Part shown: one piece after another, positions 27,265 to 36,738 of the stretch
Layout of the letters: each line of letters opens with the position of its first letter
Position numbering within the stretch: position 1 is the first letter of the stretch
Source of the DNA: Adhaeribacter radiodurans
GTDB lineage: Bacteria > Bacteroidota > Bacteroidia > Cytophagales > Hymenobacteraceae
NCBI RefSeq assembly: GCF_014075995.1
Contig: NZ_CP055153.1
Coordinates: 1,674,001 to 1,738,000, forward strand
Length of the DNA stretch: 64,000 nucleotides
Direction: 5' to 3'
The notes under the pieces: model-generated
What the model saw: the letters and a program-made list of their open reading frames with translations, nothing else
Told to the model about the DNA's origin: nothing
The model's database searches: none
Program-made: the position numbers and the translations under genes

Positions 27265-27423
27265 TTTCCAGACAGCCCATCTCTGATTGGCGTAACAGAG
27301 TATTTTAGTAAATTTCATCTATAAATTAGTTATTTATCAGACATTAAGAGTTTTTTATAACTCCATACACAACTTTCATAACCTAATATTGAGCTTGCAT
27401 TTTTAAAATAGGTATAAACAAAA

Positions 27424-27444
27424 AATCCGGTTAAAAACCGGATT
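27424..27444 (-). terminator. Rho-independent terminator of the TonB-type receptor gene
   Basis: AATCCGGTT-AAA-AACCGGATT forms a 9-bp stem; read on the minus strand it is followed by a T-run (TTTTTTGTTT). Confidence 0.85.
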
Positions 27445-27511
27445 CTTAGAAGAAAATTGACTACAAATTTTTTAATACTATTATCTCTTTTTTAAAGCAG
27501 AATAAATAAAT

Positions 27512-29956
27512 TTAGTTACCACCTCCGCCACCGGCCCGGTTTAATTCTTCCAGGTTGGTGTTGCGTTTTTTCTCTTCAAACTTAGCGCCTTTGTTAAACC
27601 GGTAACGCAGATTTACGCGGAAGCTGCGAGAGCCAAAATACTGGTCGAACTCATTAATGTTGCCGTTATAGTTGGCCTTACCAATAATTTGCTGACCCCG
27701 AAAAATATCATTTACGTTAACCGAGAATTCTAATTTTTCATTTAAGAACGAGCGTTTCAGACCCACATCAATTCCCCAAAGAGACGAAATCCGGTACAAG
27801 GCATACGCACCAGGGCCTTGGTAGAAGGCGTTCACCTCCAGGCGTATTTTTTTGGGTAATTGAATATTCTGGGTAGATTGACCATAATAAGATAATTGCT
27901 TGTTCCGCAGCGACCGTTCTTTTTGTTCGATGGTGTAATCCTGGTAAGCCACATTAAACGTATTGTTCATATCCCAGTTTTTTGAAATTTTAATGGGTAA
28001 AACCAAATTACTGTTCACGTTCTCGTAGCGCTTTACGTTGGTTTGCATAAACACCGTCCGGTTCTGCTCGGGGTATTGTTCCGGCACTTCCGCAATAAAG
28101 TCGGTAGTTACGGAGTATCCTATCTTAAAAATATATTTAGACTTTAACGTTTGCGTCATTTCAAAAGAATTAGTATACGCCGGACGTAAGTTAGGATTGC
28201 CCTGCGCGTAGGTATAAGGGTCGATATAAAACACAAACGGGTTCATGCTTTCGTAGCGGGGGCGGTTGATGCGGCGGCTGTAGTTATAAGAAATCTGGTA
28301 ATCTTTGCTGATGTTGTGCATCAGGAAAATGCTGGGAAAAAGATTCAGATAGTCGCGCTTAAAAGTAGTATTGGTGGTTAAAAGATTACCTTCACCTAAG
28401 GTTTTTTCGGCCCGCAAACCACTTTGCAAACTCCATTTCTCACTTAATTTAGTATTAAAGTTCGCGTAGGCGGCAAATATCTTTTCTTTATAAATAAAAT
28501 GATTGCTTTTTAAAACATCCGGAATGTGCACATTGTCTACGTTGTAAAAGAACCGTAAATCGTTGTCCGACACCACGGAGCTTACTTTAGCACCAAGTTC
28601 CATTTTGGTGTCTTTTGAAAATGGTTTAGTAAAATCGGTTTTAGCTGAAAAGATATTATAGTCAGAAGGATTATCACTGCCGGGTAAAACCAAGCGCGAA
28701 TTACCTGTTTTTAATTGCTGATATAAGTTGAAAAAACGGGACTCTCCGTTATTGTTTATCATAACATAATCCACATCGGCAGATAAAGTAGTGCCAGCCG
28801 TATCGAGCTTACCCATGTAATGGCCATTAAACGTGTAATTCGAAAATGTTCCGTTAATTAAATTAGTGGCCGTAATAAGCGAATCTGTTTCAGGGTTGCC
28901 GTTTGAAGTGAACGTACGTGTTTTAAAGTTGCTGCCAAAATCCTGGTAGTACAAGTTAGCCGTTACACCTACGCTATGCTTATCGGTAATATCGTAATCG
29001 GTGCTTAACCGCAGCGAAGGCACTTGGCGCACATCTTCCTGCCGGGCGGTAGATACCTGCCGACTGCTGCTGCTATCAGTATTAAATTCCCGGGTAAAGG
29101 TGGCATTGCGGTAAAATACCCGGCGCGCCGCATCAAAATTAGCGGAGGTACTCCATTTGCCTTTTTTATAGTTAAGGGTACCGCCGGTACTGTAACCCGA
29201 CATGCCGTTGTAGAAATTACCCACGTACACGCTGCCATTTACGCCAGTAAGGCTATTTTTTTTCAGGTTAATATTTAAAATGCCGGCATTGCCCTCGGCA
29301 TCGTATTTAGCTGAAGGATTGGTAATAATTTCAATGTCTTTTAAGTTTTCGGCCGACATACCCTGTAACATGGTTTGCAGTTCTTTGCCAGATAAATAAG
29401 TGAGTTTGCCATCAATCATTATCTGGATACCACCTTTACCATTCAACTGAATATTACCGTCCTGGTCGATAAATACTCCCGGCGATTTGGCCAATACTTC
29501 GTAAGCAGTGCTGCCGGCGGCCAGGGCGGTGCCTTCTACGCTTACTACCATTTTATCGGCCTGTGCTACTACTTTAGGCCGCATGGATTGTACCGTAACT
29601 TCTTTCAGGAGTTTGGTATCTTCCTGTACGGTAAGCGTCCCGAAATTTTTAGAGAACTCGGCATTATTTACTTCAAAAGGACTGGAATCGAAATTAGTAA
29701 ATCCAATAGCAGTAATGCGCAACAGGTAGGTGCCCACCGCAGGCGTTTTAATAGCAAAAGCACCTTGTTCGTCGGTGGTAACGCCGGTAACAATCTTGCT
29801 AGTAGAAGTTTGCACTACGGCCACGCTGGCAAAAGGTACTGCTACTCCTTTCGCATCTTTCACGCTACCAGTTAACTGGCTGCTGGTTTGGGCTCGGGTG
29901 ATCTGGGAAAGGCACAAAAGAAAAGTAATCATTACAATGTAGTACAAATTCTTCAT
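27512..29956 (-). CDS. TonB-dependent receptor-like outer-membrane beta-barrel protein
   Basis: This 814-residue protein has a signal peptide (to about residue 22), a carboxypeptidase-regulatory-like domain (~25-105), a TonB plug-like region (~125-235, with VLAKSPGVFIDQDG and NPSAKYDAEGNAGI) and an outer membrane beta-barrel of the OMP_b-brl_3 type, with a glycine-rich C-terminal tail. No SusD partner is next to it, so the nutrient is unknown. Similar single receptors in Bacteroidota are associated with metal or small-molecule traffic. It is a single-gene transcript with its own terminator. Confidence 0.9.
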   Translation of the reverse strand: MKNLYYIVMITFLLCLSQITRAQTSSQLTGSVKDAKGVAVPFASVAVVQTSTSKIVTGVTTDEQGAFAIKTPAVGTYLLRITAIGFTNFDSSPFEVNNAEFSKNFGTLTVQEDTKLLKEVTVQSMRPKVVAQADKMVVSVEGTALAAGSTAYEVLAKSPGVFIDQDGNIQLNGKGGIQIMIDGKLTYLSGKELQTMLQGMSAENLKDIEIITNPSAKYDAEGNAGILNINLKKNSLTGVNGSVYVGNFYNGMSGYSTGGTLNYKKGKWSTSANFDAARRVFYRNATFTREFNTDSSSSRQVSTARQEDVRQVPSLRLSTDYDITDKHSVGVTANLYYQDFGSNFKTRTFTSNGNPETDSLITATNLINGTFSNYTFNGHYMGKLDTAGTTLSADVDYVMINNNGESRFFNLYQQLKTGNSRLVLPGSDNPSDYNIFSAKTDFTKPFSKDTKMELGAKVSSVVSDNDLRFFYNVDNVHIPDVLKSNHFIYKEKIFAAYANFNTKLSEKWSLQSGLRAEKTLGEGNLLTTNTTFKRDYLNLFPSIFLMHNISKDYQISYNYSRRINRPRYESMNPFVFYIDPYTYAQGNPNLRPAYTNSFEMTQTLKSKYIFKIGYSVTTDFIAEVPEQYPEQNRTVFMQTNVKRYENVNSNLVLPIKISKNWDMNNTFNVAYQDYTIEQKERSLRNKQLSYYGQSTQNIQLPKKIRLEVNAFYQGPGAYALYRISSLWGIDVGLKRSFLNEKLEFSVNVNDIFRGQQIIGKANYNGNINEFDQYFGSRSFRVNLRYRFNKGAKFEEKKRNTNLEELNRAGGGGGN

Positions 29957-30317
29957 AGTAGTTTAGTTTGGAAAAAGTCTGTTATCCAGATACAGCCATC
30001 TTCTACTATTGTACCAAATTGGAAATTATTTCATAAGTTATTGTTTATTAATTATTTATAAATTATAGTAACCATTTAAAATGTACGATTTCGTACAGTT
30101 ATGTAATATTATCGAACACTATTCAGCTACTATAATTTTGTATTCTCTTTATACATGTGTTTTCAGGGAGTAGCTTTTAATAAAAGCATAAAATAGGTTC
30201 AAGAAATAGTTTAAGAACCGGTAGTTTGATTATAATTCTGTTTAGTAAAGGAGCTTGGCTTTATCGCTAAAAAAATAATCAGCTAAAAACAAATTTCTAT
30301 ACCTAATTAAAAAGAGC
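29957..30317. other. 361-bp intergenic region between divergent genes
   Basis: It holds the palindrome at 30082-30097 and otherwise AT-rich sequence. It should carry promoters for both neighbours. Confidence 0.5.
30082..30097. promoter_or_regulatory. Perfect palindrome, operator-like
   Basis: TGTACGA-TT-TCGTACA, arms of 7 bp with a 2-bp centre, lies 126 bp upstream of the TonB-type receptor start. It resembles a dimeric repressor site; the regulator is unknown. Confidence 0.4.
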
Positions 30318-30677
30318 ATGCAAGTAGTAGATCTGCGGAATATAGCTTTAAGTCTGCCGGGTACCACCGAAGACATAAAATGGGGCGATCATTTGTGTTT
30401 TAACATTGGCGGCAAAATGTATTTAGTAACTTCTCCCGACTTGGTGCCTTCTACTGCTTGCTTTAAGGTTACCCCAGACGAATTTGACGAGCTATTGGCT
30501 CAACCTGGTATTCAAAAACATGCGCATTTGGCCCGGTACCACTGGATACACGTTTCTAATATAAACCAATTATCACCAGCCAACTGGCAGCATTACCTTA
30601 GATAATCTTATAAACTGGTAGCCATGCAATTGCCGAAAAAAGTACAAAAGGGGTTAAATCTTACTAAAAATTTTTGA
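30318..30677 (+). pseudogene. MmcQ/YjbR family protein with an in-frame TAA stop
   Basis: The first 95 codons encode the MmcQ/YjbR domain (ALSLPGTTEDIKWGDHLCFNIGGKMY, YHWIHV). A TAA at 30603-30605 interrupts it, but the same frame continues directly with SYKLVAMQLPKKVQKGL, the conserved C-terminal helix of the family, to a TGA at 30675. With the TAA read as an amino acid the total is 119 residues, the usual family length. A single C-to-T change in CAA (Gln) would give TAA. This is either a real nonsense mutation or a base-call error. The family is a CyaY-fold domain of unknown role, sometimes called DNA-binding. Confidence 0.82.
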
Positions 30678-30727
30678 AATTATAAATCAAGGATAAAGTA
30701 AATAGTTAGGGGAGATACAGCTATAAA

Positions 30728-30757
30728 AAGAGCGGTAAAATTTACTTTACCGCTCTT
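30728..30757. terminator. Bidirectional terminator
   Basis: AAGAGCGGTAAA (30728-30739) pairs with TTTACCGCTCTT (30746-30757) over 6 bases, between convergent genes. Confidence 0.85.
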
Positions 30758-30817
30758 AATGGAATAGGAGTGAACTTCAGAAAAATAGTCAGTAAGGTTC
30801 TGCAGTTAAATTCAAGC

Positions 30818-31306
30818 TTAATTCTGTAAATAAGGAATAGCCTCCTCATTGCCCTGACCAATAGCCATATCTAAAGCAGTAAGGCCACGGCTATCGCGAA
30901 TGGTTAAATCAGCGCCCGCTTCGGTTAATATTTTAACGAGTTGGTTCCGCCCGAACATGGTAGCAAACATTAAGGCTGTTCCGCCGCTGCCATTCTGAAT
31001 ATTTAAGTCGGCACCCTGCTCAATTAGTAAACGGGCAATATCGGCGTAACCTTTAAAACTAACGCCCATTAAGGCAGTGTTACCGGCAAAATCTTGCTTA
31101 TTTACATCGGCACCGGCGGCTATAAATAATTTGGCAGCTTCCAGGTGTTCTTCGTAGGTAGCTAAAATTAAAGGAGTAAAACCCCGGCCATTTTGCACAT
31201 CTACCTCTACGGTTTGTTGCCCGAGTATCTCTTTTATATAGGTAACATCACCCCGCCGGGCGGCATCAAACAGCAAATCAGAAGGTTCCGAAGAATAAAA
31301 GGACAT
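30818..31306 (-). CDS. Ankyrin-repeat protein
   Basis: This 162-residue protein contains four to five ankyrin repeats with the usual pattern (GFTPLILATYEEHLEAAKLFIAAGADVN, GNTALMGVSFKGYADIARLLIEQGADLN, GTALMFATMFGRNQLVKILTEAGADL). No signal peptide, so it is cytoplasmic, with a protein-protein interaction role of unknown partner. A short acidic N-terminus precedes the first repeat. Confidence 0.92.
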   Translation of the reverse strand: MSFYSSEPSDLLFDAARRGDVTYIKEILGQQTVEVDVQNGRGFTPLILATYEEHLEAAKLFIAAGADVNKQDFAGNTALMGVSFKGYADIARLLIEQGADLNIQNGSGGTALMFATMFGRNQLVKILTEAGADLTIRDSRGLTALDMAIGQGNEEAIPYLQN

Positions 31307-31547
31307 ATTATTAATTTTTTAAGTAAAATTTTTTAAACCAGCCTCCGGTTTTGAAAAGAAGCGAGTTACTTACTTTAGCGTGAAATTACTAAATGAACCG
31401 CAAACAAGGTAAGATTACTTTTTTTGTTTCGGTTTGGTAAGATTCGGTTAAATTAAAATAAAGGTTTGAAATGTTCTCTTAGGAAGGGGTAGGGGATGAT
31501 GACAAAACCGGAGACATATTATTGTTGAAAGTCTGACCTGACCCAAC

Positions 31548-32807
31548 TCATTTAAAAGCGGCTTGGGTTTGCTCTAAGGAAATACCTAGTAATTTTTCTG
31601 CTATCTGGTTTAAGCCTGTTGTATCGCCGGTAAAATGAAAAACGCTGTGTTGGTGGTTTAAAGTTTGGCCGGGTGATAAAAAAGCGGCCGGCGACACACT
31701 TTCCAGTTCATAAAATGGTCCCATTTGGCTGCCATCGGCGAGCGGTCCGTCGTTGTAAGCATTCACGGCATCGCCGCTAAATGGATTTTGCTGGGTATTC
31801 CAGGCCTGGTTCAGGTAAGTAGCGTTTTTAGCGACGTTAAATTGAATAATCGTTAAAATTTTATTCTCGGAATCGTAGCTTCCGGCAATAGGTTTGGCTC
31901 GTTCAGGTCCTAAACCTAGTTTACCCCGGGCTTTTCCATCGGCTTTAAATAACAAAACCCCGTTAGTAAACTTAATTCGGTTGGCGGGAATCTCGCCAAA
32001 ATAATCCGTGGTAGCAATTTTTGCGGTGCCTTTGGTTTCGTAAGGAATAACAATGTGGGTGTTGGGCGAAGGATTGAACATGTCTAAAAGCCACAAACAA
32101 GGTGCGCCGCTGGTTTTTGTCCAGGCTTGCGAGCCCGTATTGGTAATGCTATTATTTGTAGTAAAACCCACCATTTGCAGGTTATCCGGTAATGTTACCT
32201 GCAATGCTATTTCAATATCCGGATTGTTTAAAATTTGAATGGTACGGGTTAAGCGGGTTTTTAATTCGGTACCCGCATAATTTAAAAAAGAAGCTTCTTT
32301 CTGTAGCGAAGCCGAACGGGCATCCTGGGCAATAATTGACCAGCTTTCGGTATCAATGGCCGGTGGAGTAACCCAATTGGCAAATTCCATAGGAACGCCC
32401 GGCTTAAAGTACAGCGAAAACTTATTTCCTTCCGGGCCCAACCAAAGCCGGTTCTCGCCGCCGTAAGCATTCATGTGCGCATCTTTCGGAGCCGTAAACG
32501 CTTTGTAATTTATCCAGCCGAAGCTTTTGCCGTTTAAACCATTAGCCGTTGAAGTAAAAACCTTGCCCTGGTATTTGGCCGATACAATTACTTGCCCCTG
32601 GCCGGTTTCATTTTTTAATACTAGCACGCTATCGTGTTGTTGCAGAAAATGGAAATCGTAACCAAAGCTGCCCACCGGATAAGTTGTCCTATTATTTTCG
32701 CGTATTTTATTTTCTTTAGTCTGACAGGCGACAAACCCAAAAAAGATTCCGAATAGGAGATAGGTAGAAAATTTCATTCGTGTGACGTTCCGGGGTTTAA
32801 TACCCAA
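31548..32807 (-). CDS. Bacteroidota lipoprotein of unknown function (DUF6786-like)
   Basis: The first ATG gives 419 residues, but ATG at 32777 (MKFSTYLLFGIFFGF) is the likely start because it begins the lipoprotein signal peptide; the lipobox is GFVAC with Cys about 18 residues after that ATG. The mature protein is a large beta-rich domain with many W and G residues (YGGENRLWLGPEGNKFS near residue 115). It resembles the Bacteroidota lipoprotein group DUF6786, whose fold is mutarotase-like; this name is from memory and uncertain. Next gene on the same strand is separated by a strong hairpin. Confidence 0.65.
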   Translation of the reverse strand: MGIKPRNVTRMKFSTYLLFGIFFGFVACQTKENKIRENNRTTYPVGSFGYDFHFLQQHDSVLVLKNETGQGQVIVSAKYQGKVFTSTANGLNGKSFGWINYKAFTAPKDAHMNAYGGENRLWLGPEGNKFSLYFKPGVPMEFANWVTPPAIDTESWSIIAQDARSASLQKEASFLNYAGTELKTRLTRTIQILNNPDIEIALQVTLPDNLQMVGFTTNNSITNTGSQAWTKTSGAPCLWLLDMFNPSPNTHIVIPYETKGTAKIATTDYFGEIPANRIKFTNGVLLFKADGKARGKLGLGPERAKPIAGSYDSENKILTIIQFNVAKNATYLNQAWNTQQNPFSGDAVNAYNDGPLADGSQMGPFYELESVSPAAFLSPGQTLNHQHSVFHFTGDTTGLNQIAEKLLGISLEQTQAAFK

Positions 32808-32856
32808 TTGAAATTAGAGGTTCCCTATTAAAAGTAAGATTAAACTATAGGGGTTT

Positions 32857-32889
32857 AAACCCGGCAGGTTTACTAAACCTGCCGGGTTT
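32857..32889. terminator. 15-bp stem terminator
   Basis: AAACCCGGCAGGTTT (32857-32871) pairs with AAACCTGCCGGGTTT (32875-32889) over a 3-base loop. It ends the transcript of the FG-GAP gene on the minus strand and separates it from the downstream lipoprotein gene. Confidence 0.82.
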
Positions 32890-33041
32890 GAACGAAAGAT
32901 GGTCCATTTTACTATTTGGTATATAATCTGGTTTTTCAATAAAAAAAGTAAAAATTAATATAGTATAGTAAGTAAGCATCCATCTGAAGGCAGCAAAAAC
33001 GTGGTTTGGAAAAAAATAAAAGCTTAACCTTCCTGCTATTC

Positions 33042-34205
33042 TTACGATTTGTTCCAGTAAATTTTTAAGTTTTTCGTTGCTCGGCCAGCGGCAATTATAT
33101 CTGGTTTACCATCGGCGTTTAAATCGTGTACCTGGAGGTCTTCGGTAGCCATATCATTTTCATCAATCCAGTAATGCTGCCAGGGCTGGTTCGTTTGATT
33201 GCCCGGTACGTAAAGTTTAATCCCCACTTTATTTTCTGCGTTAGGATTACGCCAACCCGCAGCTACCTGGTCGTACCCTAATCCTAAAAAATCAGCGGCG
33301 GCTAAAGCGTGACCTTCTTTAACATTTTCGTCTAGTACCTGTCGGGTAGCCGTTTTATCGAGCCAGTACACGGCTACAGTAGTGCCGTGCATGGGTTCAA
33401 TGGTAGCCAGAAATTTGGAATTACCCCGGTGTTTACCTAAGCGTACCTCTCCGGTAGCTTGTTCTACGCCGGTAATTTTTTGAGTCTGGCTGGTAGCTTG
33501 CTTCGGGTTAAAGCCGGAAAGGAATCGCACGCCTTCTTTGCTGGCAACGTACAAGTCAGGGCGGGAATTAGCTTTGGTTTCGGCTACGTCCAGGTTATGC
33601 GTCAGGTGTAGGGTATTATCGAGGGTAAAAAGCGGCCAAGTTTGGCGGGGATTACCTGGTAGCTGGTACGCTTGGATTTTTACGCCCTGTCCTTCTCCGT
33701 TTTTATTGCCGCGGCCATGCAACGGTACTACCACCAGGTACGAAGCGCCATTTGCCTTTTTTACCCAGCGCATGCGGTGTACGGTTGGTTCGTGGGGTAA
33801 ACGCACGGATTCCCAAGGCTGCGTAGGATCTTGCGGACGAATTAGATAAAAAACAGCTCCTGATTGGATAGTGTCAGAAGTTTCGCCGGGGTTCCATTGG
33901 GCTCCCACGGCAATCTCTACTTTGCCATCTCCGTCCAGGTCGCGGGCCGCAATGCATACATTATCGCGTTCGGTTAAATTTTCGGCCAGTACAAACCGTT
34001 TCCAGTCGCCGTTGCGGTACCAAACAAATTGCTTTTGGTCGGCTAGTAATATGTCTGGTTTTCGGTCGCCGTCTACATCGCCAATGGCCAAACCATAGCC
34101 AATGCTGATGTTTTTATCTAATACCTGGGCTTCAAACCGAGGAGCAGGAGGAGTGTTAATTAATCCCTGCAGCCATACCTCGAATAATAAGAAAATGATG
34201 AACAT
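33042..34205 (-). CDS. Secreted FG-GAP/VCBS repeat protein
   Basis: This 387-residue protein has a signal-like N-terminal segment (MFIIFLLFEVWLQGL). Repeats of the FG-GAP type bind calcium: IGDVDGDRKPDILLADQ, ARDLDGDGKVEIAVGAQ and VHDLNADGKPDIIAAG, i.e. the seven-bladed beta-propeller with DxDGDGxxD loops. Such proteins are secreted or surface-exposed and often accompany carbohydrate use genes. The substrate is unknown. Confidence 0.88.
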   Translation of the reverse strand: MFIIFLLFEVWLQGLINTPPAPRFEAQVLDKNISIGYGLAIGDVDGDRKPDILLADQKQFVWYRNGDWKRFVLAENLTERDNVCIAARDLDGDGKVEIAVGAQWNPGETSDTIQSGAVFYLIRPQDPTQPWESVRLPHEPTVHRMRWVKKANGASYLVVVPLHGRGNKNGEGQGVKIQAYQLPGNPRQTWPLFTLDNTLHLTHNLDVAETKANSRPDLYVASKEGVRFLSGFNPKQATSQTQKITGVEQATGEVRLGKHRGNSKFLATIEPMHGTTVAVYWLDKTATRQVLDENVKEGHALAAADFLGLGYDQVAAGWRNPNAENKVGIKLYVPGNQTNQPWQHYWIDENDMATEDLQVHDLNADGKPDIIAAGRATKNLKIYWNKS

Positions 34206-34333
34206 AATTAAAACGGTTTTATTGCTGTTTAATTTGTACCCGCATTGGTTTTGGTGCTTGGTTGTGCTGAGGTAAAAACTAAATTTTATAAGTTTAATTT
34301 AAGTTCTTACCTGGGCAGTCAGAATTTTAGCAG

Positions 34334-34897
34334 CTAAAGCATGTGGGCGTTTAAATCTTCCATCTGGGTAAATATACTTTTATAAACGGCTTTTTCTAGT
34401 TTTTGCTTAATAGCTGGTATTTGCACTTTAGAATTTACTTTTTCTTTGCCGTTTAGCCATACTTCTAAAGGTTGGGAGTTTACTATCAACTCTTTTGTTG
34501 AACGGTTTTGGTTTAGTGAAACTATTTTTTGCAATTGAAAATTATTTAAACTCAGCCAGTAGCGATCATCGCTTAATTGCAGGTTTACCGTATATTTTAG
34601 TTTAAACTTTTGCTTTTGATTGTCGGCCACCACCGCAAGTTCCGTTAAAATATCTCCTGCCAACATGCCATTTTTGCTGTCGTCTAGGTTTATTGTTTTT
34701 TTATTCTGACCAGCCAGGTTAAACCAAGTTTTAGCCCGGTGGTATAAATCCATTTGCGGACCATCTTTCACCAGAACTTCTTCGGAGTAATAGAATTTTC
34801 CGGTTGTTTTATCCTGGGGCAAAACTTGCGCGAATAAACCACCCGGAAAAAGCAAAAGAACTAACCATAAAAGCTTTATTAAATCAATTCTATTCAT
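34334..34897 (-). CDS. Uncharacterised secreted protein
   Basis: This 187-residue protein has a signal peptide (about 23 residues, ending LFAQ). The body is beta-rich, with KLKYTVNLQLSDDRYWLSLNNF, and a helical C-terminus. No family is recognised. It lies 128 bp upstream of the FG-GAP gene on the same strand and could be co-transcribed with it. Confidence 0.6.
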   Translation of the reverse strand: MNRIDLIKLLWLVLLLFPGGLFAQVLPQDKTTGKFYYSEEVLVKDGPQMDLYHRAKTWFNLAGQNKKTINLDDSKNGMLAGDILTELAVVADNQKQKFKLKYTVNLQLSDDRYWLSLNNFQLQKIVSLNQNRSTKELIVNSQPLEVWLNGKEKVNSKVQIPAIKQKLEKAVYKSIFTQMEDLNAHML

Positions 34898-35124
34898 TTA
34901 ATCGGTTGGCCAAATCTTTTAAAACTTTAAATTAAAGGATTAATTTAAAATTCAGGATATAATAAGTGACCTTAAAGCCGGTTATTACCAGAAATTATAG
35001 GAAAAAAGCCCTGAATAAACTCAAATTTTAAAGGTGTATTCTGGTTTAAAATGTTTTTTTATAAAATAAACCCTTTCAGAATAAATACGTTACAGCATTT
35101 GTAAAAACAAAACACATAAATTTT

Positions 35125-35155
35125 TTTGTGATATTCGTACAAACTTATACTTTTG
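35125..35155 (+). promoter_or_regulatory. Bacteroidota primary-sigma promoter of the tRNA-Ser gene
   Basis: TTTG at 35125-35128, exactly 19 bases, then TACTTTTG (TAnnTTTG) at 35148-35155. It matches the Bacteroidota -33/-7 consensus perfectly. The expected transcription start is just before the tRNA at 35165. Confidence 0.88.
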
Positions 35156-35164
35156 TACCACTAA

Positions 35165-35249
35165 AGAGAGATGGCAGAGTGGTCGATTGCGGCGGTCTTG
35201 AAAACCGTTGACTGTAACAGGTCCGGGGGTTCGAATCCCTCTCTCTCTG
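35165..35249 (+). tRNA. tRNA-Ser (anticodon TGA)
   Basis: The acceptor stem is AGAGAGA/TCTCTCT with discriminator G. The D arm begins at TGGCAGAGTGG. The anticodon loop CTTGAAA carries TGA at 35199-35201. The long variable arm is typical of class II serine tRNAs, and the T arm is GGGGG-TTCGAAT-CCCTC. Only GCA of a possible GCCA tail is encoded, so the CCA end is added after transcription. A terminator follows. Confidence 0.96.
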
Positions 35250-35253
35250 CACA

Positions 35254-35288
35254 AAAGCCCTAAATCAAGTTGAATTGGGGCTTTTTTT
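35254..35288 (+). terminator. Rho-independent terminator after tRNA-Ser
   Basis: AAAAGCCC near 35254 pairs with GGGGCTTTT near 35277, followed by TTTTTTATTTT. Confidence 0.8.
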
Positions 35289-35438
35289 ATTTTGGGGGTA
35301 ACAATAGAGGTAAAATATACTCCTCTTTCTTATAATTCCTCTAAAAGGTCTAAATAATATATTCTCACCTCATACTATTTATCTCCTTTGTTTTAAATAC
35401 ACATAGTTATATATTGTAAAAGCTATTTACATTGAACT

Positions 35439-36605
35439 ATAATTTATTCTCATTTCTCAAACATTCAAGACATTCTAATAGGTGAACTGAATCAGGCTAA
35501 AAAAAGCATAAAAGCGGCAATTGCTTGGTTTACTAACGAACACATTTTTAATGCAATTATAAATTGCTTAAACAAGGGTATAGTGGTAGAACTCATTATA
35601 CGCGATGACTATATTAATAATTCTGAAGCTTCTTTACCCTGGATAAAAATTATTAATGCTAATGGGAGAATTTACTTTTCTTCTAATTCTCATAAACTCC
35701 ATCATAAGTATTGTATTATAGATGATGTAACAATAATAACCGGTTCTTATAACTGGACTTACCTTGCTGAAAAAGTAAATCAAGAGAATATTGTGATAAT
35801 TAAGGAGAAAAATTTAACGGATTCTTATTTAAGCAATTTTAAAGATCTAAAGAAGAGTAGCCTTTTAGTTACAGATTTCTCTCAGCTCAATAAACGTCAA
35901 ATAGAATCATCACCTTTACAGGAAAAGAATTTTATAGAGGAAGAACTCAAATTAGTTGAGGAGAATATAGTCGAAAACACAATAAGCATAGATAATCAAG
36001 CAGAAAGGTTACAAAGCCTTTTAAAGGATGCTGAATATTCTTATTTAAATAAACATTATGATGAAGCACTTAGGTATTTAAGCTTAGTACTCAAAATTGA
36101 CGACCATCAGCCCTTAGCTTACGAACTACTAAGTTGGTTAATGTTTAGACAAAACAATTATGCGGACCAAATTAAATATGCAGAAAAAGGAGTAGAGTTA
36201 TTTGGAGATGATCCTGAATACAATAACCTTTTAGGAATTGGATATGGAATGCTCAAAAATCAACGACAATCACTGACGAACTTTGATAAGTCAATTAAAC
36301 TACTTCCAGAAAATACAACCTATTATTCGAATAAAATAACATTCCTAGAAATATTCGGATTACATAGTTTAGCCGATAAGGAAATATTGAATCTAAATAA
36401 AGCAGCATCTACAGTTATTAAAAATAAAGAGAATTATACTCCATATAACGTAATGAAAGCTTACATTGATAGAGCTATGGTTAAATCAGGGAGAACTGAA
36501 AGGAAGGAAGCTGCTATTAAAGCCAGAGAGTATTTCTATAAAATTTCAGAATCTGAGCGAGATTACAATGACTTAGATGATATAGATTTTTTAATGAAAA
36601 GCTAA
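35439..36605 (+). CDS. Phospholipase D-like nuclease domain fused to TPR repeats, start codon missing or non-standard
   Basis: The open frame runs from an in-frame stop (TGA at 35433) to 36605. The N-terminal segment HFSNIQDILIGELNQAKKSI, AIAWFTNEHIFN and KGIVVELIIRDD is the start of a single-HKD phospholipase D-like domain, and HHKYCIIDD plus TGSYNWT gives the catalytic HxK(x4)D site. About 200 residues of TPR-like repeats follow. No ATG or in-frame canonical start precedes HFSNIQ; the only candidates are ATA (35439) and ATT (35442). A GTG at 35583 would delete the domain start. Standalone PLD-like proteins of this sort often act in restriction-like defence. AT-rich relative to neighbours. 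Coordinates take the ATA as start. Confidence 0.7.
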   Translation: MIYSHFSNIQDILIGELNQAKKSIKAAIAWFTNEHIFNAIINCLNKGIVVELIIRDDYINNSEASLPWIKIINANGRIYFSSNSHKLHHKYCIIDDVTIITGSYNWTYLAEKVNQENIVIIKEKNLTDSYLSNFKDLKKSSLLVTDFSQLNKRQIESSPLQEKNFIEEELKLVEENIVENTISIDNQAERLQSLLKDAEYSYLNKHYDEALRYLSLVLKIDDHQPLAYELLSWLMFRQNNYADQIKYAEKGVELFGDDPEYNNLLGIGYGMLKNQRQSLTNFDKSIKLLPENTTYYSNKITFLEIFGLHSLADKEILNLNKAASTVIKNKENYTPYNVMKAYIDRAMVKSGRTERKEAAIKAREYFYKISESERDYNDLDDIDFLMKS

Positions 36606-36738
36606 GCACGCATTTTGCCTAGTCATATTCCAAAGTATTTTTAAGCTAATTTTACTTACTCACTTTATATTAACTCAAATTCTATATATTTAAAGCTAAA
36701 GTACTCAATTGTAGCAAAGTTTCCTTCCCGAATTATTA

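Larger units (their letters stand above)
27123..27511. other. 389-bp intergenic region with hairpin
   Basis: It lies upstream of DUF72 and downstream of the TonB-type receptor. It includes a GC-rich hairpin at 27231-27264 and the terminator at 27424. No gene seen. Confidence 0.5.

Noticed and set aside
35230-35249. tRNA-Ser 3' end as an att site with a second copy
   Set aside because: No second copy of the 3' end of the tRNA was noticed in the window and no tyrosine integrase is present.
35583-35585. GTG at 35583 as start of the PLD-like gene
   Set aside because: It would remove the first ~45 residues of the domain that are clearly conserved in frame upstream.
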